Shown here piece by piece: positions 33,795 through 44,112 of a stretch of DNA of 64,000 nt. The notes under the pieces are model-generated. The model was not told where the DNA came from and made no database searches. It worked only from the letters and a program-made list of their open reading frames with translations. Made by a program: the position numbers and the translations under genes. The first letter of the stretch is position 1. The number at the start of each line of letters is the position of its first letter. Location: the NCBI GenBank assembly GCA_029215795.1, contig JARDYH010000003.1:260889062-260953061 (forward strand), in the 5' to 3' direction. The DNA comes from Anniella stebbinsi (lineage: Eukaryota; Chordata; Lepidosauria; Squamata; Anniellidae).

Positions 33795-34012
33795 GGGCCT
33801 GTTCAGACAACACACTAAGCTATAGTTAGACCACCAACCCTTTTGACGCAAATGGTTAGTGAACATGTTCAAACCATGGTTATGTAGCCACCATGGTTAG
33901 GAATGGTTCACACAACACGCTAAGTCATGGTTCACACAACACGCTAAGCCATCACAATTAGCTCAAAATGCTTAATCCCCATGCCTTAGCATATCTCCTG
34001 AACAGAGTCATA
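33795..34012. mobile_element. Inverted-repeat MITE (TGTTCAGACAACAC family)
   Basis: The left end 'ggcctgttcagacaacacactaagc' is mirrored by 'gccttagcatatctcctgaacag'. The interior has 'aaccatggttatgtagccaccatggtta' palindromes and a direct repeat of 'catggttcacacaacacgctaag' (about 33928-33958). Relatives are at 37258, 59990 and 63593. No TSD is found, so the superfamily stays open. Confidence 0.6.
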
Positions 34013-34338
34013 CACACAATGTGCTTTTAACATCCCTGAAGCCAAGATAAACCCTGCTAGATGAGACCAAACACATATCTAGCCCGTCATTCTGTATATA
34101 ACCACAACCAATATCAGATACTGCCAAGGGTGCCATGTGTTGCAAATCCCGTTATTTCTTAGGATTATTCATATTTCTGGCCAGTTCATCAGTTCTTCTA
34201 TACATTGAGTGCTAGTTATAACGAAGGGAGAAAGGGAGTTGTCCAATCTCCCTGCTGTGTAGGCAGGGACCACAAATGGTCAGTAGACTGCCACCACTCC
34301 TTTGCATCTACATCAGCCACAGCCAGGAAATTCTCAGA

Positions 34339-34736
34339 TAGGGTGACCATATTTGGGAAACCAAGAAAGAGGACACCCAGTGTGGCGGGCAGAAAAGCGT
34401 ACTTTCCAGGGCCTCTGGAAAGCATGTAATTCCCCCTGCCATGCTATTGGCAGCTGCCATTAGCATGGCAGTTGTGAATAACCTGCTTTCCAGGGGCCCC
34501 AGAAAACACACTTTCCCCTCCTCCACTCCAGTCTGGAGAGGAGGAGGGGAAAGCATGTCATTCCTGCCCTCCCAATGCTCCACTAGGGGCCTCTGGAAAG
34601 TGCATCATTCCTCCTGCCACACTAACATCGGTCTTAAAGGGGTAAGTGTGTCATTCCAAGACATTATAGGAAATTACAGAAAATCCCCCTTGACACCCCG
34701 GATAGAATAGGACAATCCTGACATTTGGTCACCCTA
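34339..34736. mobile_element. Inverted-repeat element with TAGGGTGACCA ends and GC hairpins
   Basis: It begins TAGGGTGACCATATTTGGG and ends ACATTTGGTCACCCTA. The interior holds several hairpins built on 'ctttccagggcctctggaaag' (34402-34422), 'ccatgctattggcagctgccattagcatgg' and 'cccctcctcc...ggaggagggg'. The end sequence is the same as that of the MITE at 38055, but I could not find matching 8-bp flanks. It is non-coding. Confidence 0.6.
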
Positions 34737-35015
34737 CATGACCCTCCTAGAACTTCAGGGACAATGGGCCAAGTCAGCATACTCTATTTCAAGCTTCTAG
34801 GACTAAGACTTTAAACAGCAGCAAGACCAAAAAGAAGGCTCTGAAATTATACTGAGGCTTAAGTGGAACAAAGCACACAAAAGCTTTGAAATAGGTTGAT
34901 GTTTATTTACAATAAGAAAGGGGTAAAGGGGTAAAAAGGCATACAAAGCTCAGGGGGAAACAAACCCATTCGAGCAATGATGCAGGCAAAAATAACAAAG
35001 CAATACCTAGGCCTA

Positions 35016-35148
35016 GGGCCAGATCTACACCAAGCAGGATATAACACTTTGAAAACAGTTTGAAAACTGTATATGGAGTGTGTCATGGGCCCCAGCAGTT
35101 GTCAAAAACGTTATAAACCATTTTAAAGAATCAGTGTAGATCCTGCCC
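35016..35148. mobile_element. Small inverted-repeat MITE
   Basis: 'gggccagatctacaccaagcagg' at the left and 'cagtgtagatcctgccc' at the right pair as terminal repeats. 'aacactttgaaaacagtttg' pairs loosely with 'aaacgttataaaccatttt'. It is related to 42004-42220. No target duplication is seen. Confidence 0.5.
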
Positions 35149-36330
35149 ATACTTTACCTAATGAAGGGTCATCCAACAGGACAGGGCCTAATCCAGGATT
35201 CAAGAACTCCATAAGCCTGGAGACAAACTGGCACAAGTAAACAGCGATGAAAATGAAGAACAGAATGAAGACCAAACGGCAAGCTCTTGACAAATGTGAG
35301 GTGAGCCTACCTAGCCAATCCCTGTCTGACTGGATAGTTTCTTCAGAGACAAGCCTCCTTAGCCCATCACTGGTGGGCTGAATGACTTCCTCAGCTTCAG
35401 GAGAGGAGGGGGCGTGCACAAAGTTCTCACAGCAGTCCAACTGACGTCACTCAGCCTAATTTGGCAAGAGCTCAACAAAGGCCTTCAAGACCCCTGAGAC
35501 TAAAAAAAAGTCATGAAATAGCACACGCAGGTGGTTTTATAATTAATGCATGCAGGCCCATCTTCATGAAATACAGTTTCTATGGGCAGCTTGACCTCAA
35601 AAGGAAAAACGCATCCCTTTACAGTTATAAACAATTAAATGAGAAAGTTTAACAAGGAGGTAGAAAACCCTTTGCTTAAATAAAGAAAAGAAGCTTGACT
35701 GACCTGTTTTGATACTATTGCCATAGTTACTATGAGAGGGAAATAAAGAAAGAGCCACCACAAATGCTTTTAAAGCACATTGATCTTGCAATTTAAGCTT
35801 AAATAGATCCAAAGGCAGGCCCTCAAATACTGCTTCTGAACTAGCAATATTCCTATGACATTTGATGGTAGAGGCAGGAACAGCATGAAGCAAATACAAG
35901 GCAGGTGCCTGGTCCCCTCTCTTTGTTCCAATCAGTCTTCAGCCTGAAACACGGCACCTCCTTGCCTACCTCAGTGACATCTTTTCCGTCTCCTGTAGTG
36001 TGATCTGACTTCTGCCCCTGGATCCCCGCCAATAGGCCACAATAAATTGTGTGGTAAAGATGTTCAATTTTCTATGTTTTGTTTAGCTTTCTAGCAGTCA
36101 CAAGAGTTGCTAAAATTACAGTGTTGGTGAGTCAAACTCAAGACATGCAAACAGCAATCTTACTCACACTTCCTTGGGGATAAGCCCCACTGAACTCAGT
36201 CAGACTTGCTTCCTAGTAAAGGGAGCATATGGGGAAATCAGTAATGTGTCATTATGCATTCAAGTGATTGCTCTGGCCCATTGCAATTAGGATTAGTGTT
36301 AGTCACATAGCCCCATCCCTAAGGGTAGAG
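35149..36330. other. No gene recognised
   Basis: Small frames on both strands (for example 35123-35440 minus, 35597-35899 minus) have no recognisable domain. 36150-36235 may be a decayed copy of the MITE at 21262. Confidence 0.4.
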
Positions 36331-36334
36331 CTGT

Positions 36335-36342
36335 AGATAGAT

Positions 36343-36383
<41 letters not shown>

Positions 36384-36405
36384 GATAGATAGATAGATAG
36401 ATAAG
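36335..36405. repeat. (GATA)n microsatellite
   Basis: About 17 GATA/TAGA units with two small interruptions. Confidence 0.9.
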
Positions 36406-36609
36406 ACAGATATGCCAGCACCGCTGTGCCCTCCACCTGATATGGATTAGTACTCTAACAGGGGCAGAGGGGCTATAACACTTTTAACAGCATGGGTCAG
36501 ATTAGTTGCATTGGGACCTATTACATTTTTATTTTCTGCTGCAGGACATCCAGGCTCACAGCAAGGGTTAAAGGGTTAAACAATTATGCTCCATGATAGG
36601 GTTCCACAT

Positions 36610-36965
36610 TCAACACCTCCTCCTCCAAGTGCCTACTCCGAGGGAAGCTCAGAGGTCGGCAAGAAGGGAGAGGGCCTTCTCTGTGGTAGCCCCCCAATTG
36701 TGAAACGATCTCCCTGATGAGGCCCGCCTGGCCCCAGAGTTGTTATCTTTTTGGTGCCAGGTCAAGACTTTCCTCTTCTCTCAGGCATTTAGCAATATCT
36801 GATGAGCCTGGGTCTGTTTTTGTTTTTAGGTTTATAGCTTTTAAGTTATTATAGTGATTTTAAATGTGTGTATATTGTTTTTTAATTTTTTAATCTGATG
36901 TAAATTGCCCAGAGAGCTTCAGCTACGGGGCAATATACAAATGTAATAAATAAAATAAAAATAAC
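36610..36965 (+). mobile_element. L2 LINE 3' fragment
   Basis: The last ORF2 segment ('tgcctactccgagggaagctcagaggtcggc', 'gagagggccttctctgtggta', 'gtgccaggtcaagactttcctcttctct') is followed by the 3' UTR. The terminal stem is decayed ('attgcccagagagcttcagctacggggcaat') and an AATAAATAAAATAA tail follows. Confidence 0.85.
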
Positions 36966-37163
36966 AACAAACAAACAAAAATATCATCACCCAATAACCC
37001 TCAATGGCAGGGTTTTGTGACTGACGTCAAGTCTGGAGTGACTTTTAGAGAAAGAAAGACTACGCTGTGGAAAACTGCCCGTAGTTACACATTCCAAACA
37101 ACCATACTGTCACAGTATAATTTCAATTAACATAGCCCCATACAACAGTCAGTCATGTTGTAC

Positions 37164-37783
37164 GGGTGTGTTCAGACAATCATATCTCAGCTTACTGAAC
37201 CCTCCATGCAAGTGAGAAAACAAGACAGGAAGCCACAGTTAATATAGCTGGCTATTTGGCCTGTTCAGAAGACACCTTAAACCCTGCTGGTTAAGGCTTT
37301 TGGTTAAGCAACAGTGTTTAAGGTGTCTTGTGCGATGCATTTTGCTAAACTGTGCTCACTCACTAACCACAGTCGGACCATCTGCAGCAGGGTTGGCGGT
37401 TCTAACCATGGCTTAAAGTGTTGTGTGTGGCAGCACGGCTTGTGGTTAGTGCTAACCACAGAGAACCACAGTTTCGCTAACCACAGAGCCTGAAGTATTG
37501 TCTGAAAAGCCCACTGCGTCCAAACTAGGAAAATATAGTTAATGGCTTCCAGGTCCAAATAAGCCAGATATGAAGCCATGGTTTAAAGTTGGTTTAATAC
37601 CATGGCTGGTTGGAAGCCATTAACTGCAATTTTCTAGTTTGATTTCAACAAGACACCACAGTTAACTGGTCCTTCCTGACTTGTTTTCCACCTTGTGCAA
37701 AAAGAAAAATGAAGTGGTTGTATGCAGAAAGCTTGGTCAAATCTTGGCTTATTAACTTGAGATTTGATTGTCTGAATGTGACC
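37164..37783. mobile_element. Long palindromic MITE with a second MITE nested inside
   Basis: The outer ends GGTGTGTTCAGACAATCATA and GATTTGATTGTCTGAATGTGACC pair. Inner arms also pair, for example 'gagaaaacaagacaggaag' with 'ccttcctgacttgttttcc', and 'tccaaactaggaaaatatagttaatggcttcc' with 'ggaagccattaactgcaattttctagtttga'. The palindrome is interrupted at 37258-37511 by another inverted-repeat element. Confidence 0.55.
37258..37511. mobile_element. Nested inverted-repeat MITE (TGTTCAGA family)
   Basis: It begins GGCCTGTTCAGAAGACACC and ends TATTGTCTGAAAAGCC. The interior carries 'gctaaccacag' / 'ctaaccatggctt' repeats as in the copies at 33795 and 59990. It breaks the symmetry of the outer palindrome, so it is the younger of the two. 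Confidence 0.5.
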
Positions 37784-38054
37784 TATATGTGAAAATAGTA
37801 ACATGCACTGGACTTCTTACTAAAGCTCAACAAATTATTGTAACAACTAGGCAAGCGTAGGGTGGATTAATTAGATTATATGGGCGTTTATGGGGGTAGC
37901 CATGAGTTATTTCTTATTAAGGGTAGGAGGTACCCTCCCAACCCCCAGGTGCCCCCCCAGCCAGAACCTATGCTCTTTCTTCTGTCTCTCATAACTAAGT
38001 ACAAGTTAGTTGCACAGTGCTCACTACCTCTCCAGCTCCGTGGCTGCTACTGCA

Positions 38055-38647
38055 TAGGGTGACCTTATGGAAAGGAGGACACGGCTCCTGTGTCTTTAAC
38101 TGTTGCATAGAAAAGGGAATTTTCAGCAGGTGTCATTTGCATGCACGCAGCACCTGATGAAATTCCCTCTTCTAGGGTGACCAGATAAAATCCAGGTCAG
38201 GGCTCATGTAACTTTAACAGTTGTAGAGAAAAGGGAATTTCAGCCAGTGTCATTTGTATGCAATTAGTTCCTGGTGAAATTCCCTCTTCATCACAACTGT
38301 TAAAGTTGTAAGGGCCCTGCCTTCTTTTGTATATGGTCACTCTAGTATAGTGCATGCACCTTTAACTGTTGTGATGAAGAGGGAATATCACCAGGAACTA
38401 ATTGCATACAAATGACACTGGCTGAAACTCCCTTTTCTCTACAACTGTTAAAGTTACATGAGCCCTGACCTGGATTTTATCTGGTCAGCCTACCCTCTTC
38501 ATCACAACAGTTAAAGCTGCAGGATCCCTGCCCTCTTTTGTATCTGGCCACTCTAGTATAGCTCCTGCAGCTATAACTGTGTTCCATTTTCTATGCAACT
38601 GTTAAAGATACAGGAGCTCTGTCCTCTTTTTTCTTATGGTCACCCTA
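38055..38647. mobile_element. hAT-type palindromic MITE, outer copy, 8-bp TSD
   Basis: The ends are TAGGGTGACCTTATGG and CTTATGGTCACCCTA. The flanks are CTACTGCA at 38047-38054 and exactly CTACTGCA at 38648-38655. The sequence is palindromic through its length ('aggagctctgtcctc', 'ctttaactgttg' / 'caacagttaaag'). Removing the nested copy and its duplicated target leaves about 265 bp. There is no transposase. Confidence 0.9.
38173..38492. mobile_element. hAT-type palindromic MITE, inner copy, 8-bp TSD
   Basis: The ends TAGGGTGACCAGATAAAAT and ATTTTATCTGGTCAGCCTA pair. The flanks are CCCTCTTC at 38165-38172 and CCCTCTTC at 38493-38500. The interior arms ('gaagagggaatatcaccaggaactaa' etc.) are near-perfect inverted repeats. 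The inner copy is a subfamily relative of the outer one, with a different word after the terminal TAGGGTGACC. Confidence 0.9.
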
Positions 38648-38659
38648 CTACTGCATTCA

Positions 38660-39285
38660 CGTCTCTCTTTGGGTGTGTGGCTCTGAGTTGCCTAGTTCCT
38701 CAATGTATGCTCTAGAAAAACAGGGTAGAGGGTCTTCAGGAGAACTGCTCTATCTATATCTCCCATTCTCATAGGGATTGCCCCCCTCCCCTCCACCCCT
38801 GCCAAGCAGGTCACAGCTGTTTGATTAATGGAGGATATTCCTTACTGGGGCCAATCAACAATTCATGGTGCTCGCTTTTGCCAGTGCACTTGAATGGATT
38901 CTATCTCCCTCAATCAATCTGCCTCCACACGTGGTTGCATACTATAAATGGAACCCCCACCCTTGAGGGATCACATCAAAGAAAAGTGGCTCCCAAATAG
39001 CTCTGGCTGTTTATGAAGGTGTACACTGTCCTCTTTAGTTAGAGTGTCTGTCTCATTATTATATGTGGCAGACTACTATATGATACCAAGTTCCTATCCT
39101 GGTCCTGCAGTACAATGAATGCAATGACCTAATTTCTCCAGGCAGCTGCATTAGTGTCAATCCAAAATACATGGAAATGTGCCAGATATACACCAGTGTA
39201 ATTTGCTTGGAAAGCAATTAGAGCAATGAATGCAAAGGAAAAAAATAATTACATAATGTGCTTCAATTATAAGCTTATCATCTTT
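38660..39285. other. No gene recognised
   Basis: Unique-looking non-coding DNA. I see no element. Confidence 0.4.
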
Positions 39286-39288
39286 GAG

Positions 39289-39290
<2 letters not shown>

Positions 39291-39319
<29 letters not shown>
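39291..39319. repeat. (TA)n microsatellite
   Basis: About 14 TA units. Confidence 0.9.
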
Positions 39320-39589
39320 TTCTTGATCTGCTTTATTCAAAATATAAATTCGAAAGGGGTCTGATTGGATCCTAGAAAAGTAAACAGTTAAGTGTGCAGA
39401 TTCAAATAGACATGAAGATCCAAACATGATTGGACTGGATTCCCCCTTGCCAAAACTATTTCTGAAAGCAACATTGTTTTGATTTTTGATGAAGGCCATA
39501 TTTGTGTCCTACCATGCATGATGGCCATACAGTACAAGACCTTCTTGGTTGTTTCACCCAGGCTATGGAACTTCTGTTCCACTAGTGAC

Positions 39590-39955
39590 AATTGTTGTTC
39601 CACCATCCTGGAAAAAGTGCAGAAAAGGGCAACTAAAATGATCAAGATCCTGGAGCATCTCCCCTATGAGGGAAGGTTACAACAGCTGGGATTGTTTAGC
39701 TTGGAAAAAAAGAGGCTAAGGGGAGACATGATAGAGGTGTACAAAATTATGCATGGTACTAGAACCCAATGGGGTCATCCCATGAAGCTGATTGGTGGGA
39801 GATTCAGGACAAATAAAAGGAAGTACTTCTTTACACAGCTCATAGTTCAATTATGGAATTCACTATCAAAAGATGTAGTGATGGCCACCAATTTGGATGG
39901 CTTTCAAGGGGGGTTGGATAAATTCCTGAAGGAAAAGGCTATCAATAGCTACTAG
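39590..39955 (+). pseudogene. CR1 ORF2 C-terminal fragment, still open
   Basis: This is part of a 158-codon frame that opens at 39479. From about residue 38 it is CR1: LEKVQKRATKMIKILEHLPY, LGLFSLEKKRLRGDMIEVYK, then GRFRTNKRKYFFTQLIVQLW and FLKEKAINSY at the stop. Compared with the copy at 13155, a short piece between IMHG and TRTQWGHP is missing (the region of VENTDRETFFSRSQN). It lacks all catalytic residues and is a dead fragment. Confidence 0.8.
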
Positions 39956-40160
39956 TCCTGATGGCTATGTGCTACCTCCACTATTTGAGGCAGTAAGCCT
40001 GTGTACACCAGCTGCTGGAGAACATGAGTGAGTGGGACAGTGGGTCCTGCTTTGTTGGTCCCTGGCCAACAGCTGGTTGGCCACTGTGTGAACAGAGTGC
40101 TAGACTAGATGGACCCTTGGTCTGATCCAGCACGGCTCTTCTTATGTTGTCATGTTGTTA
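39590..40160 (+). mobile_element. CR1 LINE 3' fragment (TTCTTATG subfamily)
   Basis: An ORF2 C-terminus followed by the full 3' UTR ('agctggttggccactgtgtgaacagagtgctagactagatgga') and the end 'cacggctcttcttatgttgtcatgttg'. It is the same subfamily as at 13140, 44778, 61103 and 63722. Truncation is at the 5' side, as usual for CR1. Confidence 0.85.
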
Positions 40161-40549
40161 TTTAATTCAAAAAAATCCATGCATTTCCTGCAGTGATGTC
40201 TTGCATTAGTCTGCAAGTCATCCTGTCTTCTTACCCTGCTTCTTCATCTATACCACTTTGTCAATATCTTGGAAATTTAGAAGGGAAAGTTATAGACAGT
40301 GTTTGAGGAACCTGAAACTCTTTGCCTAAGCAAGATTTTATTTATTTATTTATTTATTTATTTATTACATTTGTATACCGCCCCATAGCCGAAGCTCTCT
40401 GAGAGGTTTACATAGGATTAAAACAATTAAAAACAATATACAAAAATTAAAACAGCAAAGACATACAACATACACACAATACACACATACATCTAAAACC
40501 ACTACAACACCCCAAAAAACTACAAAAAACAAAAACAAACCCAGGCTCC

Positions 40550-41233
40550 TCAGATATTGCCAAATGCCTGAGAGAAGAGGAAAGTCTTGACCTGGCACCG
40601 AAAAGATAACAATGTTGGCGCCAGGTGAGCCTCGTCAGGGAGATTGTTCCACAATTGGGGGGCCACCACAGAGAAGGCCCTCTCCCTTGTTGCCGACCTC
40701 CGAGCTTCCCTCGGAGTAGGCACTCGGAGGAGGGCCTTAGTTGTTGAACGTTGTATTCGGGTAGGTTCATGTCGGGAAAGGCGTTCCGTCAGGTATTGTG
40801 GTCCCAAGTCGTGTAAGGCTTTACAGGTTAAAACCAGCACCTTGAATCGGGCTCTGAAACATACAGGCAGCCAATGCAAGCTGGCCAGAGTAGGTCTTAT
40901 AGGCTCAAACCTTCTGGTTCCAGTTATCAATCTGGCCACTGCATTTTGCACAAACTGCAGCTTCCGAACCACCTTCAAAGGCAGCCCCACGTAGAGTGCA
41001 TTGCAGTAATCTAATTTGGAGGTTACCAGAGCATGGACAACTGAAGCCAGGTTATCCCTGTCCAGATAGGGACGTAGCTGGGCCACCAACCGAAGTTGGT
41101 AGAAGGCACTCCGTACCACTGAGGCCACCTGAGACTCAAGTGAAAGAGATGGTTTTAGGAGAACCCCCAAGTTACGAACCCGCTCCTTCAAGGGGAGTGC
41201 AACCCCATCCAGAACAGGTTGAAGACCCTCCAT
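40550..41233 (-). pseudogene. L2 ORF2 C-terminal fragment (227 aa)
   Basis: It continues the reverse transcriptase after the frameshift. In order: GVALPLKERVRNLGVLLKPS, ALVTSKLDYCNALYVGLPL, KLQFVQNAVARLITGTRR, LASLHWLPVCFRARFKVLVL, ALHDLGPQYLTERLSRHEP, ATRERAFSVVAPQLWNNLPD, and QVKTFLFSQAFGNI at the stop. It covers the whole conserved L2 tail with no internal stop. Homologous pieces lie at 2377, 3028, 16032, 36610 and 45899. Confidence 0.9.
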
Positions 41234-41237
41234 CCGG

Positions 41238-41708
41238 TCAGCAGAACCACCCCACTAACAGCAGCTCAGTTTTGTCTGGATTGAGTTTCAGTTTATTAGC
41301 CCTCATCCAGTCCATTGTCGCAGCCAGGCACTGGTTCAGCACATCCACAGCCTCACCTGATGAAGATGAAAAGGAGAAATAGAGCTGTGTGTCATCAGCG
41401 TACTGATGACAACGCACTCCAAAACTCCGGATGACTGCACTCAACGGTTTCATGTAGATGTTGAACAGCATGGGGGACAAGACTGACCCCTGCGGAACCC
41501 CATACTGGAGAATCCATGGGGCTGAGTAATATTCCCCAAGCACCACCTTCTGGAGCCGACCCGCCAAGTAGGAGCAGAACCACTGCAATGCAGTGCCTCC
41601 CACTCCCAACTCAGCCAGTCGTCCCAGAAGGATACCATGGTCGATGGTATTGAAAGCCGCTGAGAGATCAAGGAGAATCAACAGAGTCACACTCTCCCTG
41701 TCTTTCAT
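41238..41708 (-). pseudogene. L2 reverse transcriptase fragment (156 aa)
   Basis: This copies RNA into DNA in the intact element by target-primed reverse transcription. Visible motifs: LDLSAAFNTID at residues 13-23 (motif A, with N in place of the usual second D), GVPQGSVLSP at 70-79, QYADDTQLYFS at 102-112 (the catalytic Asp pair), and KLKLNPDKTELLL near the C-terminus. The palm motifs A, B and C are therefore all there, but the endonuclease and the first RT motifs are lost. The frame breaks right after LLLVG, where the consensus protein would continue into the next frame at 41233. It cannot be functional. Confidence 0.9.
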
Positions 41709-42003
41709 CCCCCCACCTCATCCCCCTTTTATCTGGGTCGTGCAAAAATAGCACTTGCGACATTATCTGATACTGTCATCTCATGCTTACATGCATGTTC
41801 AGCAACCAGTGAACCTCACACTAAGGAAATATGCATCTTGCCTATCATATTCTACCCTCAGCCTTTTATCTCCCTATCAACCTGCCAGATCATTGATGTC
41901 ATCAGAAGGCATGTTCCTGGTGGTTCAGCATGGACCTATGGCCTGATTGGACTCCACCTGGAGAAGGGACTTCAGTGTGACAGCCCCCTTCTATGGAACC
42001 CCC

Positions 42004-42220
42004 TGCCAACACTGGCCAGATCTACACCAAGCAGGATATAGTGGTAAGCAAGTTGTATATAAAAGAAAGGAGCCACACCAAGCAGGATATAGCAGTATAT
42101 TGTATGTGTCAAAGGGCCCCAACAGTTGTCAGTGCACTTCTATACAACTATAAAGCAGTAGTGTGGCTCCTGCCTTTTATATACCAATTTCATACTGCTA
42201 TATCCTGCCTGGCCACTGTG
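42004..42220. mobile_element. MITE with long inverted repeats
   Basis: The left arm 'ggccagatctacaccaagcaggatatag..tatataaaagaaaggagccacac' is mirrored by 'gtgtggctcctgccttttatatacca..ctatatcctgcctggccac', about 90 bp of imperfect pairing. The GATATAGCAG word occurs twice in the left arm, so a duplication or nested copy is possible. It is related to 35016-35148. Confidence 0.55.
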
Positions 42221-43090
42221 TTGCTTCTTGTTCAGCCATTTGGTACTCTTTTATTTTTTGTAAATCTTTTTATCATTTTATCTTTTATTGTTCACTGCTC
42301 CAGAATCTATTCAAATGTGGAGCAGTATATAAAGAAGTCAGAAAAGAGGGGAAGGCTTCTAGAGACCAATGATGGCTTATGACAGGCGTGTGAAGTAGGA
42401 GGCCAGCATTGCATTGTGTAGGTTGTTAGTGAGAGGTCCTGCTGATGGACAGCCAAAGGGGACAGAGTCTCATTGAACAGCCGGAAGTTACTTTCAACAT
42501 CAGCTAAACCTGGATCTGAGAAGTTGGGCAGCAGTAATATCTCATTATCATCAGTGATCACTGGACATATATGACAAGATGGAGAAGAAGGAAAGGTCAA
42601 TACTGTGGGTCCCCTCCCTTCATTCTGGTGCAATTTGGGAACTACTTGCTAAGAAGGCATTTACCTTTAGACATTCCCTCCTTACAAATGTAATACTCCT
42701 TTTCTTTTCTTCTTTTCTGTGGTAACTGCTTGCTAGGAGCTGCAACTCAATAGTGAAGCATACAACTACGACACAAGTTCAATGTGTTTACCTGAACAGC
42801 TTACTAAGGAATATTTAACCTCGGGTGACTTGGCTCCCCATCTCTGCTTCTGAATTCAGCCAAGGCTGCTGTGCTAGAAACAGGATCCTTCCTCTCCTAT
42901 GCATTTTTGCTCATGAAACAGGGTTGATTTGATTTAACTCAAAATGTTTTAAACCATAATTTAAATCATGATTTAAATCGCTTTTCAGAAGGACTAAAAT
43001 TTAATGATTTTAATCACAGTTTAAATCACTAGTGGGAAATATACTACTTACGTATCATTTTTAGTAGAAGTATTATTGTTTAATATAACC

Positions 43091-43092
<2 letters not shown>

Positions 43093-43130
<38 letters not shown>
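43093..43130. repeat. (GA)n microsatellite
   Basis: About 19 GA units. Confidence 0.9.
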
Positions 43131-43132
<2 letters not shown>

Positions 43133-43435
43133 TAGGTTTCATTAGAAAGTAGGTACACACTAAGTAATTATCCTGAATTTTTCAGATTAATTTTCATCAA
43201 AAAATGGGATAATGCTTTGGTCATTTTAGTACAAAAGCCAAATGAACTTGTGAAGTCACTCAGGAGATGAACCAGATCCAAATGTTAAATTAATCATGGT
43301 ATTTTTGTCAACAGAATCACCACCACCAAACAGGCTTTTAAACCGTACTTCTCCTCCTTGTTCAGATTTACTCCATTCCCCTCCCCACCAAATTCTCTAT
43401 TCATTGACCTTCTCTATCTTTGCACCATCAGAGGC

Positions 43436-43439
<4 letters not shown>

Positions 43440-43488
<49 letters not shown>
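43440..43488. repeat. (GA)n microsatellite
   Basis: About 24 GA units, about 310 bp downstream of a similar array. Confidence 0.9.
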
Positions 43489-43492
<4 letters not shown>

Positions 43493-43534
43493 TCCAGCGC
43501 TGTACACCAGCTGCAGTGTAGAACAGGACTGATC

Positions 43535-44112
43535 AGGATATCACTGGTTAGTCCTCATCTTGAGTATTGTGTCCAGTTCTGGGCACCACTCTTCAAGAAG
43601 GATGCAGACAATCTGGAGCGTGTTCAGAGGAGGGCAACACAGATGATCAGGGTTTTGGAAATAAAGCCCTATGAGGAGAGACTGAAAGAACTCGACATGT
43701 TTAGCCTTGAGAAGAGAAGGCTGATGGGAGACATGATAGCACTCATCAAATAACAACAACAACAACAATAGAAGAAGAAGAAAGGTTGTCAGACAGAGAA
43801 GGGCCAGGATCTCTGCACGATCATCCCAGAGTGCAGGACATGGAATAATAGGCTCAAGTTACAAGAAGTCAGATTCTGGCTAAACATCAGGAAAAAAATC
43901 CTGATTGTTAGAGCAGTACGACAATGGAACCAATTACACAGGGCAGTAGTTGGCTCTCCCAAACTAGAGGCATTAAGATGCAGCTGGACAGCCATCTATC
44001 AGGGATGCTTTAAGGTAGATTCCTGCATTGAGCAGGGGGTTGGACTCGATGGCCTTATAGGCCCCTTCCAACTCTACTATTCTATGATTCTATGGTTCTG
44101 TGGTTCTATGGT
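43535..44112 (+). mobile_element. CR1 LINE 3' fragment (ATTCTATG subfamily)
   Basis: ORF2 text [39 protein letters not shown] and [20 protein letters not shown] (43545-43740) is interrupted by a short (CAA)n/(GAA)n expansion at 43751-43784. It then continues to 'ctgattgttagagcagtacgacaatggaacc', the 3' UTR and the end 'attctatgattctatggttctg'. It is nested in the element at 42919. Confidence 0.85.

Larger units (their letters stand above)
40335..41712 (-). mobile_element. L2 LINE, 1.4-kb 3' fragment, best preserved in the window
   Basis: On the minus strand: half of the reverse transcriptase, the complete ORF2 C-terminus, the 3' UTR, the terminal stem 'cctctcagagagcttcggctatggggcggtat' and a (TAAA)n tail of seven units at the left end. 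Only one frameshift (about 41234-41250) separates the two long frames, so this is a young copy. It is truncated at its 5' end in the text 'gatgaaagacagggagag'. Confidence 0.9.

Noticed and set aside
34331..34744. 8-bp target duplication around the TAGGGTGACCA GC-rich element
   Set aside because: Flanks TTCTCAGA and CATGACCC do not match.
36335..36405. GATA array as a CRISPR-like or regulatory array
   Set aside because: Simple tetranucleotide repeat without spacers.
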